Source of the DNA: Bacteroidota bacterium
GTDB lineage: Bacteria > Bacteroidota > Bacteroidia > Chitinophagales > Saprospiraceae
Length of the DNA: 22,004 nt
Reading direction: 5' to 3'
Assembly (NCBI GenBank): GCA_024277695.1
Contig: JAJRUR010000263.1
Coordinates: 1 to 22,004, forward strand
Made by a program: the position numbers and the translations under genes
The notes under the pieces: generated by a model
The model's input: the letters and a program-made list of their open reading frames with translations, nothing else
Database searches by the model: none
What the model was told of the DNA's origin: nothing
Shown here: piece by piece, positions 13,376 through 20,899 of the stretch
How the letters are laid out: each line of letters begins with the position of its first letter
Numbering within the stretch: the first letter of the stretch is position 1

Positions 13376-16159
13376 TCAATGTGCTTCTACCCAATTGAGC
13401 CCGGTATCCATACTGACGACGATGGGTACTTGGAGATTGGGCAAAGCGGTTTTCATTTTTTCTTCTATTACAGGTGCTATAATTTTGAGTTCTGACTTAT
13501 GAACGTCAAAAACCAGTTCATCGTGTACTTGGAGTATCATTTTAGTTTTGAGTTGGTGGTCTAGCAGATATTTATGTATGTCAATCATGGCGATTTTGAT
13601 CAGATCTGCAGCAGTACCCTGGATGGGCGAATTGATAGCTATGCGTTCGGCACCGCTTCTGGCCATAGCATTTCTAGAGTTAATATCTCGTATTTTTCGT
13701 TTTCGTCCGATGAGGGTTTTGACAAAACCGTGTTGTCTTGCATAGGCTACGGTTTCATCCATATAGCGTTTTAGTCCGTTGTACTGTTTGAAATAGGCAT
13801 CGATGAGGGATTTGGCTTCGCTTCGTTTGATGCCGAGCTGTCTGGACAGATTGGTAGCTCCTGCGCCGTAGATGATACTAAAGTTTACTGTTTTGGCACT
13901 GCGCCGTTGGTCAGGTGTTACGTGGTCATAATCTACTTCAAAGACTTTGGCTGCTGTGGCGCGATGGATGTCCAGGTTATTATTAAAAGCATCGAGCATA
14001 GCTTTTTCGCCGCTTATGTGGGCGATGAGCCTGAGTTCTATCTGTGAGTAGTCAGCTGCAAGCAAAACGAAATCTTCATTTCTTGGGATAAAAGCCTCTC
14101 TAATTTTTCTTCCTTCCGGAGTTTTGATAGGTATGTTTTGGAGGTTGGGCTTGTTGCTGCTCAGGCGACCGGTAGCGGTAAGTGCTTGGTTAAAAGAACT
14201 ATGGATACGTCCGGTATGCGGATTGATCATTTTGGGGAGTGCATCTATGTAGGTAGACTTGAGTTTGGAGAGCATCCGGAAGCGTAGTATATCGGCTACG
14301 ATATCGTATTGTCGGGCGAGTTCTGAAAGTTTTTCTTCACTGGTAGAGTATTGGCCGGAGGCTGTTTTTTTCCATCGGTAGGGTATTTTGAGTTGTTCGA
14401 ATAGTATTTGTCCTACTTGTTTTGGAGATGCTATATTAAATGAGCCTCCTGCTTTTTGATAGATTTGTTCCTGTTTGGCGAGTATCTTTTTTGTGAGTTC
14501 AACGGAATATTTTTTGAGAAAAGGAGCGTCGAGATTGATGCCTTCATACTCCATATCGATGAGGACTTTGATGAGGGGAGCCTCGATCTGATGATAGATT
14601 TTTTCTAAGCCTTGGTTATTTAACTCAGGGTAGATTTTTTGATAGAGTTGTAGTGTAATGTCTGCATCTTCAGCGGCATAATCTTTAATTTTTTCCGGAG
14701 GGAGTTCAGCCATACTTTTTTGGAGTTTGCCTTTTTTGCCTATGAGCTCGGTTATAGGAACCGGGCGGTATTTGAGATACGATTCGGCGAGGTAGTCCAA
14801 ATTATGTCTGAGCTCGGGCTCGAGCAAATAATGGATGATCATGGTATCATAAAATAAGCCCTGAAGTCTGATACCGTACTTGAGCAGGACTTTGGCGTCA
14901 AACTTAATGTTTTGGGCAATTTTTGCGATGTCGGGGTTTTCGAAGACTGTTTTGAAGCGATGGAGCCGACCTTTTGCTAGACGCTGATTTGGATCCAAAG
15001 GTACATAGTAAGCTGTATGGGCAGCCAAAGCAAAAGAGATGCCGACCAATTCTGTATGGAGTGCGTCGAGACTAGAGGTTTCGGTATCGAAACAAAAACT
15101 CTTTGCTTTTAGGAGTTTTTCAATGAGTTTTTCTATTTGTTTGTCGTCATCACACAAGATATAATGGTGTTTTACATCGTGTATAGTTTTGTCGGCCACA
15201 TCATGCGCTTCTAAATGAGGGGATCCGGACATTTCTTGGAGGGTCTGATGGGAGAAAAGTTTGCCTTGCTGTCCGGAGGTACTACTTTGGCCGAGTATGG
15301 ATTTGGAGAGGCTTTTGAACTCAAGTTCTTTAAAGATTTTGGATAGGGCTGCCTTATCCATGTTTTCGATACGATACTGCTTAGCATCAAAACGGATAGG
15401 GGCATTGGTATCGATTGTAGCGAGGGTTTTGGATAGTCGAGCTATGTCAGCGTTTTGGATGATACGTTCTTTGAGTTTGCCTTTGAGTTGATCAGCATGT
15501 TCAAGGACTCCTTCCAGGCTTCCGTATTCTTGGAGTAGTTTTACAGCTGTTTTGGGACCTACGCCGGGTATCCCTGGTATATTATCTACGGCATCACCTT
15601 GCATCCCGAGCAGGTCTATAACTTGATCGACTTTGTTGATCTGCCATTTTTCCAGCACTTCCGGTACGCCGAGTATTTCCACGTCATCTCCTCTTTTGCC
15701 TGGCTTGTAGATGTAGATGTGGTCTTCGACGAGCTGTGCAAAGTCTTTGTCCGGAGTGACCATAAAGACATCAAAGCCCTGTTTGGCAGCTTGTTTGGCG
15801 ATAGTACCTATAAGGTCATCTGCCTCGTAGTTTTCGAGGGTGACGATAGGAATATTGAAAGCTTGGACGATGGATTGGATGTAGGGGAGTGCGATGGTGA
15901 TATCTTCGGGTTGGGCATCTCTGTTGGCTTTGTACTCCGGATAGAGATCATTTCGAAAGGTTTTTCCGGAGAGGTCAAAACTTACGGCTAGATGTGTAGG
16001 TTTCTGTCGGATTATCAAGTCCCAAAGTGTGCGTACAAATCCTGTAATAGCAGAAGTGTTTAGTCCTTTGGTATTGTAGAGTGGTCTGGCGATAAAAGCA
16101 TAATGTGCACGATAGACCAAAGCATGACCATCTAGCAAGAAGAGTTTTTTGTCGGACAC
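13376..16159 (-). CDS. polA: DNA polymerase I
   Basis: This is a full-length, 927-residue polymerase used for gap filling, repair and primer removal. The 5'-3' exonuclease domain (1 to about 290) begins LFLLDGHALVYRAHYAF. The 3'-5' proofreading domain (about 350-520) keeps its acidic residues: DTE (358-360), Asp421 in KFDAKVL, and YAAEDAD (494-500). The polymerase domain shows motif A DYSQIELR (Asp703), the O-helix RRSAKTVNFSIIYG (752-765), and motif C VHDEL (878-882). Both exonucleases therefore look active, unlike in many polymerases that have lost proofreading residues. The start is GTG at 16159; an in-frame stop lies shortly upstream and no ATG intervenes. It follows asnS by 61 bp and precedes lpxD by 22 bp. 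Confidence 0.98.
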   Translation of the reverse strand: MSDKKLFLLDGHALVYRAHYAFIARPLYNTKGLNTSAITGFVRTLWDLIIRQKPTHLAVSFDLSGKTFRNDLYPEYKANRDAQPEDITIALPYIQSIVQAFNIPIVTLENYEADDLIGTIAKQAAKQGFDVFMVTPDKDFAQLVEDHIYIYKPGKRGDDVEILGVPEVLEKWQINKVDQVIDLLGMQGDAVDNIPGIPGVGPKTAVKLLQEYGSLEGVLEHADQLKGKLKERIIQNADIARLSKTLATIDTNAPIRFDAKQYRIENMDKAALSKIFKELEFKSLSKSILGQSSTSGQQGKLFSHQTLQEMSGSPHLEAHDVADKTIHDVKHHYILCDDDKQIEKLIEKLLKAKSFCFDTETSSLDALHTELVGISFALAAHTAYYVPLDPNQRLAKGRLHRFKTVFENPDIAKIAQNIKFDAKVLLKYGIRLQGLFYDTMIIHYLLEPELRHNLDYLAESYLKYRPVPITELIGKKGKLQKSMAELPPEKIKDYAAEDADITLQLYQKIYPELNNQGLEKIYHQIEAPLIKVLIDMEYEGINLDAPFLKKYSVELTKKILAKQEQIYQKAGGSFNIASPKQVGQILFEQLKIPYRWKKTASGQYSTSEEKLSELARQYDIVADILRFRMLSKLKSTYIDALPKMINPHTGRIHSSFNQALTATGRLSSNKPNLQNIPIKTPEGRKIREAFIPRNEDFVLLAADYSQIELRLIAHISGEKAMLDAFNNNLDIHRATAAKVFEVDYDHVTPDQRRSAKTVNFSIIYGAGATNLSRQLGIKRSEAKSLIDAYFKQYNGLKRYMDETVAYARQHGFVKTLIGRKRKIRDINSRNAMARSGAERIAINSPIQGTAADLIKIAMIDIHKYLLDHQLKTKMILQVHDELVFDVHKSELKIIAPVIEEKMKTALPNLQVPIVVSMDTGLNWVEAH

Positions 16160-16220
16160 CTGAATGGATTTAATTTATAAGGCGTGAAGGTAGGAAAAAT
16201 GTAGATGGTATCTTGAGGGA

Positions 16221-17738
16221 TTATGGATATAATCGTCCATAACGTCTGGGGAATGGAATGGTCTCTCGTAAGTGATTGATACCACATGCCCATCGTACGA
16301 GTCGCTCAAGTCCCAGACCGAACCCGGCATGGGGAACAGAACCATATCTGCGTAGATCGAGGTACCAATCAAAGTCTTCCATCGGTAGATGGTGTTCTTT
16401 GATTTTGCGTTGGAGTACATCTATATCGGTCTCTCGTTCCGAACCCCCGACGATTTCGCCATAACCATCAGGAGCTAATAGGTCAACTCCTTTGACGAAA
16501 TTGGGATCTCCCTCTACTTCTTTCATATAAAAAGCTTTGATGGCTGAGGGCCAATTATACACCATAACCGGTGCATCAAAAACTCTAGTGAGGACTGTTT
16601 CGTCAGATGCACCGAAGTCTTCTCCATCCTTAAAGTTTTTTGCTGATTGGATCCATTTGGGGATATTGCGACATTGCTCTTCAGCATGAGCGATTTCTTT
16701 GCGTAGTTGGAGGATTTTGGATTCGTTATAGCGTCGCTCGCCTTTTTTCATACCGGCTTTGATAGCAGACTCACGCTGAGCGATATCCTCTTTGTGTGCG
16801 GTGATCAAGGCATTGGCTACAGCCAAATCCTCTTCTTGTACAGCGATAGCATTGCGCCCATTGACATCTTTTTCTCCGCGCAATATTTTGACAGCTTCCG
16901 TATAGCTCACACGAGGAAACGCTTGCTGGACATTTTCCAATCCGGTGATATCTCTTCCCAACAGTTCTAACTGTGTCTTGCATCGGTGGACTATCCGAGC
17001 GATGACATGTTTTACAAAGCGTTCGATGAGGTCCATATTGTCATCATTGTCAAAAAATGCCATTTCAGGCTCGATCATCCAGAACTCTGCAAGATGTCTC
17101 GGGGTATCAGATTTTTCTGCCCTAAAGGTAGGTCCAAAAGTATATATTTTGCCTTGTGCCATAGCCATGGCTTCACCATATAACTGTCCGGTCTGAGCGA
17201 GGTATGCTTTTTCTCCAAAAAAGTCTGTCTCAAATAGGGTAGTGCTCCCCTCAGCGGCATTGCCTGTAAACAGCGGAGAGTCCATCTGTACAAATCCCTC
17301 TCCCTGAAAAAACTCATGGATGCCCATAATGATTTCATTGCGGATGCGCATAATAGCCCATTGTCGTCGAGACCTGAGCCATAGATGGCGTTGATCAGCC
17401 AAAAATCGGACACCGTGCTCCTTATTGGAAATCGGATATTCTTCACTCAGTTGGATGAGTTGCAAATTATGGACTTGTATCTCATAACCTCCCATCTGCC
17501 GTTCATCTCTAATGATTTTGCCCCTTATAGCGATAGAGCTCTCCTGCGTTAGTCGTTTGGCGAGTTCAAACTGTTCTTGACCTACTTGATCTAGCGAGAC
17601 GACTGCTTGGACAAAACCCGTACCATCTCTAAACACAATAAAGATATTGGTCTTACTGGTACGCATATTAGATACCCATCCTTTCAAGGTGATGTCCTTG
17701 TCCACATAGTTTTCGAGCTGATCTATATACTGGTGCAT
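16221..17738 (-). CDS. asnS: Asparaginyl-tRNA synthetase with an enlarged internal segment
   Basis: This class IIb synthetase charges tRNA-Asn with asparagine. The OB-fold anticodon-binding domain fills about 1-105 (ITLKGWVSNMRTSKTNIFIV). Class II motif 2 is FRAEKSDTPRHLAEFWMIEP (205-224) and motif 3 is GFGLGLERLVRW (472-483). At 505 residues it is about 40 longer than E. coli AsnRS (466). The extra length lies between VSYTEAVKILRG and GEDFGASDE (about 288-370), where a charged, helix-forming segment replaces a short connection. The catalytic blocks on both sides are intact, so the enzyme should be active. It has a well-matched promoter of its own just upstream. Confidence 0.97.
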   Translation of the reverse strand: MHQYIDQLENYVDKDITLKGWVSNMRTSKTNIFIVFRDGTGFVQAVVSLDQVGQEQFELAKRLTQESSIAIRGKIIRDERQMGGYEIQVHNLQLIQLSEEYPISNKEHGVRFLADQRHLWLRSRRQWAIMRIRNEIIMGIHEFFQGEGFVQMDSPLFTGNAAEGSTTLFETDFFGEKAYLAQTGQLYGEAMAMAQGKIYTFGPTFRAEKSDTPRHLAEFWMIEPEMAFFDNDDNMDLIERFVKHVIARIVHRCKTQLELLGRDITGLENVQQAFPRVSYTEAVKILRGEKDVNGRNAIAVQEEDLAVANALITAHKEDIAQRESAIKAGMKKGERRYNESKILQLRKEIAHAEEQCRNIPKWIQSAKNFKDGEDFGASDETVLTRVFDAPVMVYNWPSAIKAFYMKEVEGDPNFVKGVDLLAPDGYGEIVGGSERETDIDVLQRKIKEHHLPMEDFDWYLDLRRYGSVPHAGFGLGLERLVRWACGINHLRETIPFPRRYGRLYP

Positions 17739-17766
17739 AGTACAAATAAATTTCTATGAAAAAGCG

Positions 17767-17799
17767 CAAATATAAGGAATGGCTGTCTCGATGCGTCAA
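17767..17799 (-). promoter_or_regulatory. asnS promoter (-33 TTG and -7 TATATTTG)
   Basis: On the minus strand TTG (17799-17797) and TATATTTG (17774-17767) are separated by 22 nt. This fits the Bacteroidota pattern of TTG, 17-23 nt, TAnnTTTG. The box ends 28 nt before the asnS ATG, giving a short leader of about 20-25 nt. This is the best promoter match in the window and suggests asnS-polA-lpxD can be transcribed independently of GGGPS. Confidence 0.65.
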
Positions 17800-17833
17800 A
17801 GAATAAGTTCTATATTCTTAAAAAATATAGCTA

Positions 17834-18601
17834 TCACGTGTTAGAAACTTTATGACCTTGCCTGACAGCTTCCAGCATTTCGGCCAATAAATCAGGTTTT
17901 TTTTCGAGGGCATTGCCTACTACGACGATATCTGCGCCGGCCTGGACTGCATCGTAGGTTTGTTGTGCTGTGCGGATGCCTCCACCGACGATTACCGGGA
18001 TTTCGAGGTATTTTTTAAGAGCTGAAATCATATTTGGGCTGACGGGATGGATGGCACCGGATCCGGCATCGAGGTAGATCATTTTCATACCGAGTTGCTG
18101 TCCTGCCAGGGCTGTAGCGATAGTGATTTGTGCTTTATCTGCGGGGATCGGGGTAGTATCACTCATATAGGCTACACTAGTTTTTACTCCCCCATCTATA
18201 AGTAGATAACCGGTAGGGATGATATCGAGCGAAGTCTTGTAGAGTTGAGGAGCTGCACGGACGTGCTGACCTATAAGGAGGTCGGGATTACGACCGGAGA
18301 TGAGGGAAAGGAGTAAGATAGCGTCTGCCCGATTGCAGATCTGATAGTTATTGCCCGGAAATAAGACTACCGGGATGTCACAGTTTCGTTTGATATACCG
18401 CACGGTATCCTCCAATCGATTATCTATCAGTAAGCTGCCTCCGACAAAAAACAAATCTACTTTGCTACGTTGAGCGAGATCGACCGTCTCGGCCAGATGA
18501 TCAAGCTTCATTTGATCAGGATCGATCAATACTGCAAACATGCTCCTATTATGTCTGAGTTGTTGTAAAATTTGGCGGTATATCGATGGATGCTGATGCA
18601 T
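17834..18601 (-). CDS. Geranylgeranylglyceryl phosphate synthase family (PcrB/GGGPS)
   Basis: This 255-residue TIM-barrel prenyltransferase joins a polyprenyl diphosphate to glycerol-1-phosphate by an ether bond. Family motifs are in order: LIDPDQ (25-30), FVGGS (52-56), FPGN (81-84), YLDAGSGA (176-183), GGGIRT (206-211) and GNALE (229-233). The last ones bind phosphate. Bacteroidota enzymes of this group have been studied, for example in Flavobacterium, but their role in the cell is not settled: ether-lipid formation is proposed. The prenyl chain length cannot be read here. The ATG at 18601 lies 95 bp downstream of a strong same-strand terminator, which may control its expression. asnS follows after 95 bp. 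Confidence 0.92.
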   Translation of the reverse strand: MHQHPSIYRQILQQLRHNRSMFAVLIDPDQMKLDHLAETVDLAQRSKVDLFFVGGSLLIDNRLEDTVRYIKRNCDIPVVLFPGNNYQICNRADAILLLSLISGRNPDLLIGQHVRAAPQLYKTSLDIIPTGYLLIDGGVKTSVAYMSDTTPIPADKAQITIATALAGQQLGMKMIYLDAGSGAIHPVSPNMISALKKYLEIPVIVGGGIRTAQQTYDAVQAGADIVVVGNALEKKPDLLAEMLEAVRQGHKVSNT

Positions 18602-18644
18602 ATTGTCGGGGCTAATATAAGTTATTTTTTATCGATTGCCTTTT

Positions 18645-18764
18645 TTAAGAAACAGTGCTATGATCCAAAAGCCAATGCCTATGTGCTAATCCTAAGTAAA
18701 AAAAATAGGCCGGCATCCCCCCGAATACCGGCCCCTGAAGATGATTAAAGGTTTTGAAACCCAT
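18645..18764 (-). CDS. Doubtful 39-codon ORF in the GGGPS leader
   Basis: An ATG-started frame reads MGFKTFNHLQGPVFGG and runs straight through the leader terminator to TAA at 18645. It could be a leader peptide whose translation affects the hairpin, but the C-terminal half would be encoded after the termination point. No family is recognised. I list it because it covers the structured part of the leader. A chance frame is about as likely. Confidence 0.2.
   Translation of the reverse strand: MGFKTFNHLQGPVFGGMPAYFFYLGLAHRHWLLDHSTVS
18698..18733 (-). terminator. Strong intrinsic terminator in the GGGPS leader
   Basis: On the minus strand GGCCGGUAU (18733-18725) pairs with AUGCCGGCC (18716-18708). 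The stem has 9 bp with one U-G pair, the loop has 8 nt, and after two bases there are eight Us (18705-18698). It stands 97 nt before the GGGPS ATG on the same strand. The gene upstream (htpG) runs the other way, so it does not close any visible gene. It either attenuates GGGPS or ends a short unannotated RNA. Confidence 0.8.
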
Positions 18765-18852
18765 AATCGATTGTATAGATGCATGAATCGTACCAATTTT
18801 TTGTTTTAGAGCTAATTTTTGAAAAATAATTTTGTCATAAAGTAACTTTCAC

Positions 18853-18894
18853 GTGCCAAAATGACAGATATATGACTGTGGCACAAGCTTTGAC
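18853..18894 (+). promoter_or_regulatory. htpG control region: GTGCCA/TGGCAC inverted repeat
   Basis: GTGCCA (18853-18858) and TGGCAC (18879-18884) form perfect 6-bp arms around 20 nt that contain TGAC twice. The right arm continues TGGCAC-AAGCT-TTGAC, which resembles a sigma-54 promoter (TGGCAC, five bases, TTGCA) except for a weak -12 end. Transcription would begin about 35-40 nt before the htpG ATG. No TAnnTTTG box is found here, which fits an alternative promoter. I recall similar TGGCAC-containing elements before heat-shock genes in Bacteroidota, but cannot verify that. Confidence 0.5.
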
Positions 18895-18942
18895 ATACTG
18901 ATTATCGTATTAAAAGCACATTAATAAAAAATTAAAATAGAT

Positions 18943-20811
18943 ATGCAAAAAGGAAATATATCGGTACAGGCAGAAAACATTTTTCCTATCATCAAGAAAT
19001 TTCTCTACTCAGATCATGAAATATTCTTGAGAGAATTGATATCCAATGCAATCGACGCAACGAGTAAGATCAAGACCTTGGCATCGAAAGGCGTGGTCAA
19101 AGAAGAATTGGGACGCTTGATGATCGAAGTGAAGATCGACAAAAAAGCCAAAACACTCACTATCAGTGATCGGGGGATCGGGATGAATGAAGAAGAGATA
19201 AAAAAATATCTCAACCAGGTAGCCTTTTCGAGTGCGCAAGACTTTCTGGACAAGTACAAAGACGAAAGCATCATCGGGCACTTCGGTCTGGGATTTTACT
19301 CATCCTTTATGGTTGCAGATCGCGTAGAGGTCATCTCCAAATCTTATGACGGTTCTGCTGCGCTCAAATGGTCATGCACAGGTGATCCCAACTACACACT
19401 CGAAGAAGCCGAACGCACTGAGCGAGGTACAGATGTCATTCTATATATATCAGACGATTCTTCTGAATTTTTGGAGGAGAACAGGATCGAAGATTTGCTA
19501 AAAAAATATTGTAAGTTTCTGCCTTTTGAGATCAAATTCGGTACAAGAACCGAATCCCATTTTGAAGGTGAGGGAGAAGACAAAAAAGAGATAAAAACCG
19601 AAGTGGATAACATCATCAACAATACGCATCCGCTTTGGAAAAAATCACCCTCTGATCTGAAGGATGAGGACTACAAGGCATTTTATAAAGAACTACACCC
19701 TTTCAGCCCGGATCCTTTGTTTTGGATTCACTTGAATATAGACTACCCGTTTAACTTGACGGGTGTCTTGTATTTTCCTAAGCTATCCAATAGTATAGAA
19801 TTACAGCGAAATAAAATATCGCTTTACTCCAATCAGGTCTATATTACGGATGATGTCAAGGAGATCGTGCCGGAGTTTTTGACCTTGCTTCACGGGGTGA
19901 TCGACTCTCCGGATATACCGCTCAATGTATCACGGTCATATCTGCAAAGTGATGCCCATGTCAAAAAAATTACCGGCTATATCACAAAAAAAGTAGCGGA
20001 CAAGCTCCATGATCTATTTAAAAAGGATCGCGATGCTTTTACATCCAAATGGGACGAAATCGGACTTTTCGTCAAGTATGGCATGATCACTGATGAAAAG
20101 TTTTATGAAAAAGCTCAGAAGTTTGCCTTGTTAAAAAATACCGAAGGCAAATATTTTACACTGGGCGAATATCATAAACTGGTCAAAGACTCCCAAACAG
20201 ACAAGCACGATCGATGTATCTACCTCTATACTAATAATCCAAAACAGCATGACAGTTATATCAAGGCGGCATTGGCCAAAGCTTATGATGTCATCGTGCT
20301 AGACCAAATCGTAGATAATCACTTCATCCAACAGTTGGAGTCCAAACTCGAAAATGTCAGTTTCAAACGCGTGGACGCTGATATCGTCAGTCAGCTGATC
20401 GAAAAAGATGAAGAATTGGAGTCTGTGTTAAATGAAAAGGAAGAAAAGAAGATCAAAGACTTATTTATCCACTCGCTCCAGCTGGATGAGCATCGCCTGA
20501 AGCTAAAGGCACTCAATCCCTCAGATCTGCCCATCGTAATCACACGTCCGGAATTTATGCGTAGGATGTCAGAAATGCAAGCCACTATGGGCATGGGTAC
20601 AGCTGGTATGCAGATGCCGGATATGACGGAAGTGATCATCAATGGTAACCATCCTTTAATCTCCGGAAAGCTCATCAAGATGAAAAAAGGAGACAAACGA
20701 GATCGTTTTGTGAGCTACCTTTATGATCTGGCCAGACTCAATCAGAATATGCTCGAAGGAGAGGAGATGACGGCTTTTATCCATAAGAGTATCGAATTCG
20801 TAGAAAAATAA
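18943..20811 (+). CDS. htpG: Chaperone HtpG (bacterial Hsp90)
   Basis: This 622-residue protein has the same length as E. coli HtpG (624). The GHKL ATPase domain is complete: FLRELISNAIDAT (28-40) with Glu31, Asn35 and Asp38, DRGIGM (76-81), and GHFGLGFYSSF (112-122). The middle domain carries FPKLSNSIELQRNKISLYSN and the catalytic-loop region VSRSYLQSD. The C-terminal dimerisation domain is short, as in bacteria, and lacks the eukaryotic MEEVD tail. Its role is ATP-driven remodelling of client proteins in the cytoplasm under stress. It is monocistronic: it has its own control region with a TGGCAC inverted repeat and its own terminator. ATG 18943 is the only sensible start. Confidence 0.98.
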   Translation: MQKGNISVQAENIFPIIKKFLYSDHEIFLRELISNAIDATSKIKTLASKGVVKEELGRLMIEVKIDKKAKTLTISDRGIGMNEEEIKKYLNQVAFSSAQDFLDKYKDESIIGHFGLGFYSSFMVADRVEVISKSYDGSAALKWSCTGDPNYTLEEAERTERGTDVILYISDDSSEFLEENRIEDLLKKYCKFLPFEIKFGTRTESHFEGEGEDKKEIKTEVDNIINNTHPLWKKSPSDLKDEDYKAFYKELHPFSPDPLFWIHLNIDYPFNLTGVLYFPKLSNSIELQRNKISLYSNQVYITDDVKEIVPEFLTLLHGVIDSPDIPLNVSRSYLQSDAHVKKITGYITKKVADKLHDLFKKDRDAFTSKWDEIGLFVKYGMITDEKFYEKAQKFALLKNTEGKYFTLGEYHKLVKDSQTDKHDRCIYLYTNNPKQHDSYIKAALAKAYDVIVLDQIVDNHFIQQLESKLENVSFKRVDADIVSQLIEKDEELESVLNEKEEKKIKDLFIHSLQLDEHRLKLKALNPSDLPIVITRPEFMRRMSEMQATMGMGTAGMQMPDMTEVIINGNHPLISGKLIKMKKGDKRDRFVSYLYDLARLNQNMLEGEEMTAFIHKSIEFVEK

Positions 20812-20832
20812 TCTTCAAAAATTATATAATAG

Positions 20833-20869
20833 AAAGAGGCAGCTTTCAATGGACTTGCTGCCTCTTTTT
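20833..20869. terminator. Bidirectional terminator between htpG and the propeller gene
   Basis: A perfect 11-bp stem, AAAGAGGCAGC (20833-20843) and GCTGCCTCTTT (20857-20867), has a 13-nt loop and T-rich flanks. On the plus strand it is followed by TTTTTATTTT, ending htpG. On the minus strand the stem ends in UUU and can also serve the convergent gene. Confidence 0.9.
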
Positions 20870-20899
20870 ATTTTCATACTATCGTTGCTACAAGTATCC

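Noticed and set aside
15599..15991. 130-codon frame opposite polA
   Set aside because: It is antisense to the 5'-3' exonuclease domain of DNA polymerase I, with no independent support.
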